Part shown: one piece after another, positions 37,931 through 50,327 of the stretch
How positions within the stretch are numbered: position 1 is the stretch's first letter
Layout: every line of letters starts with the position of its first letter
Origin: Lojkania enalia
Taxonomy: Eukaryota; Ascomycota; Dothideomycetes; Pleosporales
Length of the DNA stretch: 64,000 nt
Direction: 5' to 3'
Assembly: GCA_010094045.1 (NCBI GenBank)
Contig: ML986710.1
Location: forward strand, 62,001-126,000
Notes under the pieces: generated by a model
Databases searched by the model: none
What the model was told of the DNA's origin: nothing
Seen by the model: only the letters and a program-made list of their open reading frames with translations
Translations under genes and position numbers: made by a program

Positions 37931-39568
37931 TTATTCTCGACAGTTCCAGCTCCGGAAATCATTGACATCTCCACTCCCGTTATATATCGCCCTTTTTGGA
38001 TAAGCACACAAAACTCTATTAATAGTTTTTCCCACAGCATCCGGCGCACTTGTAGACCGCAGTTCTTCCGGCGCGATGCCATTCTCAACCCACTCTACTA
38101 GCGCATGAAACGTCTCATTAGGGTAGGCTCCAGGTCCTCCAACGGCGTGGCCTAGCCCAGGAGCCAGAAAGACACGATAATAATCGTGTACGGAAGGATC
38201 TTGTTCTCTAACGCTGTTGTAAAATTTTAGCGTATTCTTATACGAAACTAAGGGATCAGACTGACCGCACCCCTGTCAGTCATCTTATATCATCCCATTA
38301 GCGTTGTGGTTACTTACAGTTCCCTGATATGTGATCATTTTCCCACCTGCCTCCTTAAATCCACGAAGATCGTAATCCGAAATGCCGATAATTGATCTAT
38401 ATTCTCTCACACTCTGCTGCCTTAGGTCTTCGAAGCCCTTCCTAGTCATAGTTCGCGGGTCCCAGGTGATATCTTTCTTCACAAAGATCCTCATTAGATT
38501 GAGTGTCAAGGGATCAGAGTCTCCAACACAGACACCATTTGAGCAGGAAGTGCTACCCAAAATTTTTAAATCAGCATCGTAGCCTGCAGCGTTCCCTTGA
38601 AAGTTTATATCTGCAGGTCTTCTATTCTGCCACACCCCCTCCGCAATCAAAACTGCCGTTTCCGAGATCTTAACTTCACTTCCAGCATCTGGACACTCGA
38701 TTTTTCTCCCAAGCACTGACCTCGCCTCAAACCCACACTCTTCAGGAACTTGCAGAATGCCATCATTGGCCCCATCCAGTGCGTCGCAAGCATCGAGCAT
38801 AAATTTCCTCAGCGCATCAGCCTCGCAAGGCCAAGGATAATGCCCCCGCTCATTCATAAGCAACTGCCCCCAATAATTCTCCACCCACTCATCCCAAAAT
38901 AACCCTGGCGCACACGCCGCAATCCCATCATATAAGCCTGGATACATCTGCGCCAAGACCATGCCCTGTCTTCCGCCGTTGCTGCATCCGGACCAGTAAC
39001 TGTACTTCACTTTCTGGCCATAATAGGTCTGGATTATCGCTTTGGCCAATAGTGTCATGTCGCGCAGGCTGGCCGAAGCGAAGTTCCGGAGTGCGTTGAG
39101 ATCGACATTTCCGGGGGATAATAAGGCCCAGGTATCTGCGTCGTTGCCGTTGATGTCTGTGGTGTAGAGGCCGGCGTTTGTGGCTGCAGTGACATAGCCT
39201 TCAGCGATTGCGGCGTCCATTGCGACGAACATATAATCGTGAAGACCCGCGATGTAGCCGCCACCTCCGATGGATTGTAGGCGGCCGTTCCATATTTTGC
39301 TGGGGAGGTAGATTTGGGTTATAATGGCGTCGTTTTGACCGGGGTGTGTATGCGTAATTGTGACGTTGCAGAAATCTAGCGTAACTGGGGGTGTTTCGCC
39401 ATGATTGGGATTATAGAATGGTGGGGAAGATGCTGTGTAGTTCTTGACTTGCGTTGCTGTGAGTTTAAGTACTGATAAGCCAAAAATGGATGGTATCGTG
39501 AAGGCGGAAGTTGCACAGGGTATGACGGGTAAGGTGAGATTGGACATCTTGGAGATGTTTGAATGCAT
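37931..39568 (-). CDS. tannase / feruloyl esterase family hydrolase
   Basis: Two exons (39568-38318 and 38272-37931, intron 45 nt) give 530 aa. Family members cleave ester bonds in tannins or feruloylated polysaccharides. Catalytic serine in SGCSNGGRQG (S196), acid in QSDPLVS (D423) and histidine in LGHAVGG (H459). Family enzymes usually have the CS-D-HC motif, with a disulfide joining the residues next to Ser and His. Here C195 is present but the position after the histidine is Ala, while an extra Cys (C419) sits close to the acid. The N-terminus (MHSNISKMSNLTLPV) does not look like a signal peptide, although relatives are normally secreted. A TATA-like element on the minus strand lies at 39612-39606. 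Substrate cannot be stated. Confidence 0.85.
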
Positions 39569-39605
39569 ACTGGAGGGTTTTCTGGTTTTATGAGATGTCC
39601 CTATG

Positions 39606-39612
39606 TATATAT
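39606..39612 (-). promoter_or_regulatory. TATA-like box of the tannase-family gene
   Basis: ATATATA on the minus strand about 40 bp upstream of the start ATG (39568). This leaves little room for an upstream exon carrying a signal peptide. Confidence 0.35.
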
Positions 39613-39802
39613 GAGTTGCTGGGCGACTGAAATAGGAAAGTGTTTCGTAGACGGATAAATTGACGGTAACCCGATCTACCGATCCGTGTGCCTAAGCAAC
39701 GACCAGTTCGCGTAGAATTATTTCTACAAGTATGACTGTTGGATCTAGATATTTCCAGTTCAATGATAAAACATTATTCTTTTGTTCTAAAGTGCTCTAT
39801 AT

Positions 39803-41057
39803 CTACAGTTCCGTTGTCCATGCTAATTCGTAACCAAACCCGGTTGTCATTTTTGCATGTTGGATCATGTGGTCGAAGTTGACGGTGCTGATAGTGTCGC
39901 GGTCAGTGTGAATGGAGCCACTGATATTCTCCATTGAGGCTTCTATCACAAATGAAGAAGGATACCCAGCTTTTGATGCACTGGCGTGGTCGGAGCATGC
40001 GTAGCCACATTTAGTTTCAACGTACGGAATGTCGCAGTACTACTCACGTTAGTTCATTCTTTCAGGGAATGATGGGAAAAAAATACCTCATCAATGACGA
40101 TTTTGATGAACTCTGTCAACCCTGTGTCCACATAGTCCGTGATGACACCGACACTCTCCTTGGTCCCACTCTTCACGTATCCGGTCATATCTTGTTGCAA
40201 CATGGCCTTGACGACTCGACCCTTGTTCTTGTAATCAGTGAATATCGCCTGGCTTCCTAGCAGTCCTCCTTCCTCGGCCGAATACCAGTGAAATTCAATA
40301 GTATTTGGCGCTTGGCCGCTGAGGGTCCAGGGATCGGTGAGAAGAACCCTCATCGCCTCGAGAATTGTCATAGTACCAGATCCATCATCATCTGCGCCCG
40401 GCGCCCGGCCGGACGAAGGGTTGGCACCATTGATACTATCGAGATGCGCGCCGATTACAATTGTGCTGTTCGATTGTCCGGGAATTGTAGCGATGACTGA
40501 GCTTTGGCTCCAGGAGTGCGAGAATTGCCTAGCGCTTGCAAGGGATGACCCAGATGCCGTGATCACTTCTTGGACTTTTGAGAACAACCAGTCAGCGGCC
40601 TGCTTGCCATAGCTACTTCGATAGTAGCGGTTGTGGAATGCGGCATAGGTTTCTAGATTGCTTTCGATGTTTGATTTGTCGAGTTTGGCCAAGAGCGGCG
40701 TTACGCTTGGCTGAGCCGCCAATTTTGTAGGGAATGCTATAGCTGCTTTGATTGCAATATTCTGGGAGGCCTCATGGAGATCGCCATAGTTGGTAATGTC
40801 CATGAAATGTGTGCCTGCCTATCGGCAAAGCCTATCAGTGATTGAATCTCAACGTTCGCAAAGCGAGCTTGAATTACCTTCATGAGCTCCCATTTTTCGG
40901 TTTCAGTGACATCTCTCGTTTCTCCAGGCGCAAATTCGATGGTGAAGAGTGTCCTCGCTGTCCGCGTCGGCGTCTCTATCTCTACATTAGGTTTCGGAAT
41001 CGTGAGCGCGAATGCTAACTGTGCGGACAGCGCAAGAGCTATTACAGAAATCTTCAT
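39803..41057 (-). CDS. secreted leucine aminopeptidase, M28 family
   Basis: Three exons (41057-40878, 40818-40087, 40039-39803) give 382 aa, close to the length of the secreted Lap1-type aminopeptidases of Aspergillus and dermatophytes. Removes N-terminal residues from peptides outside the cell. A signal peptide ([17 protein letters not shown]) is followed by a propeptide. The two-zinc site is complete: H185 in GAHLDS, the bridging Asp in GADDDGSG, E242/E243 in AEEGG, D270 in QQDMTGY and H348 in SIHTDRDT. A cysteine pair (C315 and C319) fits the C-x3-C disulfide of this family. Introns are 59 and 47 nt. The neighbouring tannase-family gene has the same orientation, but a common role is not evident. 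Confidence 0.93.
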
Positions 41058-44000
41058 CCTAGCAAGTTAGGATGTGTAGGCTACCGCAAGGCGCAGTATT
41101 CCCCGAATTGTGTGGGCCCATCCACCTATTTATCTTCTCGTCCTTATCCTGCTTTCCCCCAGTGCTTGGGAACTGAGGTGCCGTATCATCCTTCTCTCTA
41201 ATTTGAGTATGGAAACGCATATTAACATGAACCTGGTCTCGCAGGAGGATAAGAGACGTGCAATATCGGACACTTGGCTCTTGCCAATAAGAGGTATAGG
41301 AGCCGCTCTGTGGGGTTGCGGGCCCTGAGAGGCAATCTCAACGAAACTGCTCGGGTTGCCTAATTGATGGAGGCGCTATACCTGAAACGGGAGGAGACTC
41401 ACGGCGAATTTATTCCTCACGAGTCTACGCTTCTTAATGAAGCAGGAGAACATAAACATAAGACCGCAAAACAAACATATAAAATGAGAATAGACACTTA
41501 GGCAAGCAGTACCCCTGGGCCCTCCCTTGAAGCGAGGCTAGGAGATCACGTGGTGTACCTTTGTACACCACCCTTCCCCAGTCACACTCCCAATTCCCAT
41601 GTCTTTGGTCAGCTGTGATCATAATGCAATTAGCTTAATTCCAATCACATTATCTGCGCGTACTACTATACTTGCTTACTCGTCATTATCTCTTACAGTT
41701 GCTCTCTATTACGCTCCGGTTCCTTCTACCGAGGATCTCTTTGATGTCGGCGCCTTTGCCGTGGCATGATGTCATATTCGGAGCGGCATGTCGCGGGTTA
41801 GGTGTAAACTGGGTGCATTGTGTTTTTGTTTACTGCTGTTGGTGCTGCTGCCGCCGCGCTACCGCGGATGCCGCTCTAATTAGTGGACCTACTCAGCTAG
41901 CGAGGCAAAACCTTCTCTCCACTTCTTCTCACTCACAGCTACCTTTATTTTAGCTAGCTCTACTTTGTACCGCCATGAATCTTTATTTCTCTCTTTTGTC
42001 ATTGACTCTAGGGCCAGGCGAATCTATAGGGGCGGGCAAGGGCTAGAACAAATTCCAACACGAACCCATAAGGCGTTTCAGAAGTTTGTACGCACATCTT
42101 CAATGGTTGTAACCACTTCTTCAATATAGAAAAAGACGGTGGTGATGCCCATCATCATAATTAAGACGACAATACCCGCCATAAGGGAAATATATACTGC
42201 TTAGGCGAGAACTTCGATCGGGGCAACGGCAAACCAAGGGGTAAATCTAACTCTAGTAAGCCTCTTCCAGGCACGAGTTCCGAGAGGCGGAGCATTTAGT
42301 CATCGCCACTGGCGCCACTAGTGAGTGCATTCAAGCTAAACAGCCCGGCTGCGCACTAACGAAGAGTAGAACCACTGCTCGGAGTAGGACTCAAGTGGGC
42401 CAGAAATCGCGAGAACACATTGAAGAAATGTGTAAAGGCCACTCATTTTAGGCACAAGAAATATGAGAAGAAGATGAATGTCATTGGGAAACGAGTACCA
42501 TGGGCCGTATGACAAATGTGTGAGGGCATCGGAAAAGTCTGAGAGTCGGAGATAGGAAGACCATAATTGAACTTTGTTGGCTCACTTTTGTCTTCATGAC
42601 TCCTTCTGACAGTCATCGGGAACCTTGATGGGTGACTGCTTTTCTATGACTTCATCACGGGTATGTGAAGCAAAATCATACCTGCGGCCGTGGAATTGCA
42701 CTCGATTGGGCTATATCAGTCCCCAATCCATCCCCTAACCCCCTCAAAGAATGGCAGGAGTATAGAGGGATAGAGTACACATGAGAATGAATATAATGTA
42801 AGGTTATACATATGACACGATCCCTATTAAAGACTAGCCCTGACATCATATGATATGAAGACAGATAGTATAAACAGCCTTAATCCTCCATAGATATCAA
42901 TTAATGCAGTTCTCCTACTTGTCTACCCTGATACTTTGCATATAACAGCATATTAGAAGGCCTTGCGATAATACTCTCATTATTCAATATCGTAGGTAAT
43001 CAAGAAGTAATTGGTTTCTATATAAAGAGTAGAGCATATTCCTACGCTAATTGACAACTGTAAAAAGTGTTCAACTTTGTTTTGCTCCATTTAAAACAGC
43101 GGCAAACGGGAATTCTGAGCTGGAAAATTCGTCAAGAGTACTCCGTCCATAAATGTTTCCGGAAGTCCAGACTTCCGCAACATATTTACTACATCATAAG
43201 ATAGGAGCGTCTTATCAGTCCAATTCCAGAGAAAACTTAATAAGATGAGGGAATAGTAGTCCTTGATCGACAGGAAAACATGATTTATCTTAAAAAATTG
43301 GTGATTTGATATCTCCTGCCAAAGGATTTTCAAACCCGTGATCTCTTCTCTCAAGCTTGTTATATCATCCTCGCTCATGGCATCACGGTCGAGGTCATCA
43401 TGAAAGCGCCATTTTTCAGCAGAACCTTGAAGAATTTGTAAGACTTACCAACCAACACTTCTTCCATTCTCCTGCGCCTCAAAAGGCTGACTACACCGAT
43501 ACAGTCAGCCATCCGAAACCCTAGAGTGACGATGAATCACATATCTCACCTTACGTATGCATGTCATGGAATCTAGGTATTCTATTACCCCCACTCCGCC
43601 ATACTTAAACATACACCTCGGAGGAACCAATATGGATGTCGTCAATTTACTCAATACAGTTGTAGATATAGTCATTCTCTGATACTCTAGCGCGTCTTGT
43701 GCATCTGAGTGTGCAGGCTCAGGATTCGTGGTCATGCATAAGGATCCTGAGTACGTGCGTGCGTACATAAAGTTCTCACGTGCATGCACCAATCCCCTGG
43801 TACGAACGTGCATAAAGCTAGTATCCGTTCCATACAAGGCGCACAAGTATACCACGAGCAAATTCAATCACGCGGTGGGGTCAGTTCCAAGAGATGCACA
43901 GCCAATTACTTTGGTTTCCGAGGTCCTCAGCAGCTCGTATCCCGGAGGCAGAAACAGCGCCACAGCCAGATCTGGAAACAAGCTAAGGACTAAGGATTTA

Positions 44001-44848
44001 TAAGAGTGCGGAATTGCAGGACGATTTACGAAAGCTTTGATATTCTTCGATTTTGTGTTGGGACAGGTATGCACGCGAAAAGGGCTCTGGCTAAACGATG
44101 GAAAGGATTTTGTTTGATGATGAATCGCTGAGAATACGATGCACGTTGGAAAAATCTCCCAGGCGCATCGATACGTGTAATCGAGCAGTCATGGTAAAAG
44201 CCTTACACAACGATTCGGTTGGCTAGCCGAATACACTCGATGATGTCCCTGGTTAGCTAGGCTATATAAGTCTAAAATATTCTATCTGCTAGTTCAAGAT
44301 ATACGCAGTGGCTAGTTCGGTTACTGGCTTCCGTGCTAGAAGCACAGTACTAATGATTTATATGTATAGATTCCTCGCTAAGGATCTATCTATTCTAGAA
44401 TAACTGACCAAAGATTAAATAGCAATGAAATATTCTTTTATTCTTAGAAACTATATATGTATGAGTTTGTTCAGTCCTTCACCAATGTGGAGGAAAGTCT
44501 ACGCCCTATAATGACTAACTACCTAGTATTCAAAGACCTGGTATCGCGCATTCTAACTTTATCTTCTCAATTGCAAAAACTGAAGCTCACAATGGTTGAT
44601 ATAAAGACAAGCCTCCGCTAAATTCTATCAAGGGAACTGTGACAATCGGATCTATGCAACCATATATTGCGAAGACATTAAATAATGTTCAAATATGAAC
44701 TGAGGCCTGAATTCAACTATTTTGGAAGACGCTATGGGATATCCAAAAAAAAAAAAAAAACCTCTAACCAATTCTATCCTCTAAACCCATACCCACCCAG
44801 ACTCCGCGCTAAAGAAACCCGTCAGATAAACCCCATATCTTCACATCC
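41058..44848. other. gene-poor tract between the aminopeptidase and the PKS
   Basis: No supported gene in about 3.8 kb. The frame 43378-43091 (minus, 95 codons) starts with ATG but matches nothing I know. A poly-A run lies at about 44745-44760, close to the 3' end of the PKS gene. Confidence 0.4.
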
Positions 44849-47800
44849 TTACACCTTATCCGCAAACCACTTGCACAAATGCTCCACAGTCGGATGCCCC
44901 CAGACAAGTGTTGGTGGCACCTTGACCCCCAATCGCTGCTGCAGCTCCTTCCTCAGCGCGACTGTCATCACGGAATCCATGCCTAGATCTGGTAGCGCGG
45001 CTTTGGAATCTACGTCACTAGCATCAAGTTGCAGGACCGTGGCCACACATGCGGTGATCGCTTCGATGAGATAATTGATGCGCTCAGGGCCGGGAGGTGG
45101 GACCCCAGACGTGGCTCCTGAAGGTCCGGAGGAAGATGAGGCAGTGCTATCTGATGTGGAGGCCGGTGCAGATTTGCGGATGGTGATGTCCTCGATGATA
45201 TCTACGGGGAGCGTCTCGTTGTGCTCCAGTTCGCGACAGCGCAGCACAACGCCGTGGGCTAGATCGTATTTCGCGGCGTGCTCCCAGGCGGCGAGCGCCT
45301 CTTCTTTGCTCACGCTTGTGATTCCCTTGCCGTCGAGTTCGGCTTCGATGAATTCGGCGCTGGCTTCCGAGGTCGCGGCAAGACCCATGCCCCTCCAGGA
45401 TGTGTATTGCAACGCGAGGGCGTTGTCACCGCTTGCGCGTCGTTGCTCGGCTAGTGTGTCGAGGAAGGCGTTGCCGGAGGCGTAGGACGCTTGGCCAGGG
45501 AAGCCAAAGAGTTGGCCGCAGGAGGAGAAAAGGACGAAGAAGGAGAGGGAGGCTGGAGGGAAAAGGGAGTGGAGGGCTAGGGCACCTTGCACTTTTGGTG
45601 CGAGGACGCGGTTGAAAATGGAGGGGGTTGTATCGAGAACAAATTGGTCGTCAGTGACACCTAGATTGTGTTAATTAGGAATAGGACAATAAGGTAGAAG
45701 ATACATACCAGCGGCGTGCACTACGCCTTCGACGGGAGGTAGATTGAGTATGTCGAGCTGTTCAGAGAGTGCGGTTGCAGCATTAGAGCTAGACATGTCG
45801 ACAGCGACAGTGTAGATACTAGCACCCTTCTTCTCGAGAGCTTGGATCTTCTCGACAGCCTCGCGCAGGTTTTCGGTTATAGATGCCCATTGCTTTCGCG
45901 GAGGGAGGCTGCGACGGGAGATTAAGACGAGACGGCGTGCGCCCTTCTCGACGAGGAAGTCTGCAACTTCAAGACCCAAAGCGCCTAGACCACCAGTGAT
46001 AATATAAGTACCTTCAGGGCGGACATTAAGCTGCGGCTTAGTGATATGTTTAGAAGCGGGCATTGGTCGTAGCCGAGCAACTCGAGCGACTGAGTCTTCA
46101 ACTTTGATGACATCGGCGCCATTGACGTACTTAACGGCCTGGAACGGGAACTCGTCCGTCTCGCAGTCAATCAATCCTCCCCAGAAATTTGGTTGCTCAG
46201 CGGCAATGATTCGGCTCAAGCCAACAAGCGGACCATTGGCGAGACCAGCAGTTGAAGAGCCAGAGAGAGCACCTTGAGTAAGCACAAAGACACGAGCCTC
46301 GATCGAGGAAGTTGAGATTGTCTTGACTGTCTCGAGCAGGGTCTCACAGTTGTACTGTGCAGTATCGGAAACTTCAGCGATGCTTCCAGCAGCAGCTGGA
46401 ATATATACAATTATCGAGTTCGCGGAAGCGACTTTGGTGATTTCTGATGGTGAGCCTACAATGCTAGTAGCGATACATCGCTTCTTCAAATCAAGTTCGT
46501 AAGACTCGAGGGCAGCAATATCGTTTCCAAGAAGAACAACATGTTCCAATGCATTGGGAGTCTCGGCAAGTCGAGCAGGAGGCCATGCAAGGCTGTGAAC
46601 TAAGCCGTCCACATCATCCTTGCCCTTGCGGGAAGCCTCGATCTCAGAGAATCGCATGGAAGTAAACTTAGCAAGGATAGTTCCATTCTCATCTGTAACG
46701 GTAACATCTGAGGCGGGACCAATATTTCCCTTGCTAGCATCCTTAACGTAGATGTATGCGATCTTTGGGGGAATGGCACCTTCAACAATTGTGCAATTCC
46801 GGACATGGGCAGGCATGCGCAACCTTGGAGCATCGTAAAAGAGCGTCGAGCCAATCGAGGTGGCAGCATCGAACACAGGAGCCCATGAGCCGGCAGCCCA
46901 TGGGAAGTCTTGACCATCCTTCTTCTCTGGGCAGACATCAACTCTAGCAATCATTTCGTTGGTGTTTCCGTAGTGGGCAGTAACGGTCCAGGGAAAACCC
47001 ATGAGAGGAACTCCTACATTGGCAAGATAATCAACTGTAAAGGTGGACTTAAGTTCTTGATTGATGCGAGCGATGGTAGACTCTACATCGATCTTCTTGG
47101 GAAGCTCTATCTCGATCTGAGCTTGGTGCCGCGCGGTAGTATGTGTGACCCATGAAGAAGCGGATGACTCGGATTGAATAAGTCGAGACATGAGACGGAC
47201 GCCGCCGTCTTGGACAACCACTTGAATATCTCGGGCGGCGCTGATTGCAACGGGTACACGGAGCTGGACATCGTCCAATGATAAGGAATGCGTAGCATCG
47301 AAGAATGTATTGAACAGCACAGCAGCGGGAACGATCTCCGTACCATGGAGGGGGTGTCTGCCAGGAAATGGCCTGGTCTCGTCGTCGAGCTTGGATGTGA
47401 AAATGGCTTCGTCAGATCCAGCAATTGGGATCTGTTGGCCCAAAAGCGTGTGGGTGTCTGGGTCATGGCATTCCCAACCTGAAATCGATCCAGTGCTGAT
47501 CTCCTTATAGTAAGTCTGGTGTCTCCATTGAGTCTTAGGGAGATCCGTTGCCCAAGTGATTCCGTAAGCACCTGCTTGGAAATCGACAGATGCGCCTTTG
47601 CACCACAAATTGGCAACGGCCTTTAGCAGAGTCTTTCGTGCGGGCTTATTGCGGAGCAGAGTTGGGACAACAAGAGCGTCATCAATATCCATACTCATGA
47701 GGGTCTCATTCACGGAATGGGAGATAATAGGATGACTGGATACTTCAAGAAACATCTTATATCCGTCCTCCGCAGCAGCACGAACTGCACTCGTGAGGCG

Positions 47801-50327
47801 GACTGGATAAATCATGTTACGTACCCAGTAGCTAGCATCCCGAGCAGCAGATTCGCGAGGGTTTTCCACAGCAGTGGAGTAAAGGCGGGCTATATTATGT
47901 CAGCTCTGTAATCTGCACTAAGCCGGGGTGTAAACTTACTATGTGGTGTTCGGCTGTGCACAACATCTTGCAAGCCTACTCGCAGAGGCTTCCCAAGCGG
48001 CTCAAGAAGCGGGCTATGGAATGCTATGTCAGACTTGACTCGGAAAGTCTTAATACTACGGGACTGGAAATCTTTCTCAAGCTCCTCGACGGCCTCTACT
48101 GTTCCAGAAACCACGCAAGATGTTGGGGAAGCATCAATAGCAGCAGCAAGAGCATCATTACCCTCTAGTGCAGCCGCGACCTCTTCGAACGATTGCTGGA
48201 TGAGGATCATAGCACCGCTCCCCATGACTTGCTGGTAAAGGCGAGCACGACGGCAAACAACCAGAGCCCCCTCGATAGGTGAAAGGGAGCCAGAAACAAC
48301 GGCAGCGGCGATCTCACCGACAGAATGGCCAATGATGGCATCTGGGTACAGCCCTTGTGCGTTAAGAGAGCTCGCAAGAGCAATTTGCATAATGTATGTC
48401 AAGATCTGAATCTTATCCGAGCTAGTAAAGTCACCAGTAGTGAAGGCATCAATCGGAGAAAATCCAGATTCTTTAATGATGAGGTCATTCAAACCTTCAA
48501 CAGTGCGCCGGAAGGGGACGTCCTTTCCGAGCATTTCTTTGCCCATTTCAGGCCATTGAGCCCCATGACCGGAGAATAGCCAAACGACTTCCTTACGATC
48601 CGATTTGCTGAGGGAGCGGCCAGAAATCGTGTCAGGTGATAATGTGCCTGCGGCGAGCTTCTTGAGCTCACTTGTTGCTTGCTCGTGAGAAGTAGCTACA
48701 ATAGCTGCACGGAAATCATGAGGGTTTCGTCTTGAAGCTAAAGCAGATGCGATAGCCGCCAAAGGCCATTTCTCTCCAGCCTTAGGGAACCACTCGGCGA
48801 GCGCGCCAGCTACATCGGCAATTCGCTTCTCCTGCGGTGCAGAAAGATGCAGGACAGCCTGGATGTCAGTCTCGTCGGAACGTCTTGGAGGAAGCGTTTC
48901 GGGCGCTTGTTCGAGGACAGCATGGGATACCGTTCCTCCATAGCCGTAAGAGCTAACACCTGCGCGTCTTCTGCCGTTGACAGCAGGCCATTTGGTCGGC
49001 TTCAAGGCAACTACGAGGCCCGCGGCGTCCCAGTCAACCTTCTTGTTCAGCTCCACAACGTTGGCTTGAGGCGGAACCATTGAATTCTGAATTGACATCG
49101 CAGCCTTTATAAGGCCAATAACACCGGCACCAGCCTCAAGGTGACCAACGTTGGCCTTTACACTTCCAATGTAGCATGGCTGTGCTGAGTGGCGGGTCTT
49201 CCCGTAGACTTGGGACATGGCTCCGATTTCGACCGGGTCGCCAACCGAGGTGGAAGTAGCATGAGCCTCAACATATTGAATGCTGGAAGGGTCAATAGAG
49301 CCGAGAGCAGTGCGTGCGACTTGTTGCTGCGCTTCTCCATTAGGGGCCATGATGCCGTTAGTGCGTCCATCCTGTCCAACAGCGGAACCCTTCAGGACGG
49401 CCACGATCCTATCGTTGGAGCGGATGGCATCCGACATCCTCTTGAGGATGACAATGCCAGCTCCCTCCCCGCGACCGTAGCCATTGGCGGAGTTATCGAA
49501 TGATCTGCAGACGCCATCCTTAGAGATAGCGCCCGCCTCGTCAAGAACCCGAGTAAGACCAGGCCCGCACAGGGCGTTCACGCCACCGACAATGGCGAGA
49601 TCTGATTCCTTGGTAAGGAGAGATTGACGGCCATGGTGGACAGCGACGAGTGAAGATGCACAAGCTGCGTCAACGGCGGTAGATGGGCCACGTAGGTCCA
49701 AAAGATAGGAGATGCGGTTTGGAACACCACAGTATGCAGTGCCAATTCCCATCCAGGCCTCAACTCCGGGAAGATCTTCAAGGAGCAGCTTTGAGTAATC
49801 ATCAGAATTGACTCCTGTGAACACTGCCGTGTTGGTTCCGGCAAGACTTTGAGGTGCAATGCCCGCATCTTCCAAGGCCTCCCAAGTTACTTCGAGAGTG
49901 ATCCTCTGCTGAGGGTCCATGAGAAGGGCTTCCTTGGGAGAGACGCCGAAGAAGGACGCGTCAAAGTCTGCGATATTTTCCATGAAGTATCCCTTTTTGG
50001 TCGTTTGGTCAAGGATCTGAAGAGACCATTAACATATATTCGAAAGATAGATATGGCAAAAATACCTTTGTGTTCCGGGCATCCCGTCGATAGTACGGCT
50101 CCCATCTCATAGCTGGGATGTCACCGGAAGCAACCTGTTTATTCAGGATTGCTTGCCAAAGATCCTCTGGGCCGTTGATGCCTCCCGGCAATCTACATGC
50201 CATACCAACAATGGCAATATCATCATCACTGAACTACAAAACGTTAGACGAGGTCCACAACAAGGAATTTCGCACCTACATCGTCAGACAGGCCCGGAGA
50301 GATGGACCGGCTCGATGCCGGGGTCAT
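44849..50327 (-). CDS. 6-methylsalicylic acid synthase-type polyketide synthase
   Basis: Five exons (50327-50280, 50233-50066, 50016-47940, 47889-45709, 45660-44849) give 1761 aa, the length of fungal 6-MSA synthases. Such partially reducing PKSs build 6-methylsalicylate from one acetyl and three malonyl units with one NADPH reduction. Domains: ketosynthase (C191 in DAACASS, H324, H364); acyltransferase (S637 in IGHSVGE); thiohydrolase/DH-like domain ([12 protein letters not shown], about 943-954); ketoreductase (GGLGALG, about 1397, and later [10 protein letters not shown]); C-terminal ACP (S1721 in GMDSVMT). No methyltransferase, enoylreductase or thioesterase is seen, as expected for the class. 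Sequence blocks such as [13 protein letters not shown] and [20 protein letters not shown] are hallmarks of this clade. Introns are 46-50 nt. Divergent from the FAD monooxygenase at 52022. Confidence 0.93.

Noticed and set aside
43091..43378. A 95-codon frame starting with ATG (minus strand).
   Set aside because: No family resemblance, and no splice sites that connect it with anything coding.
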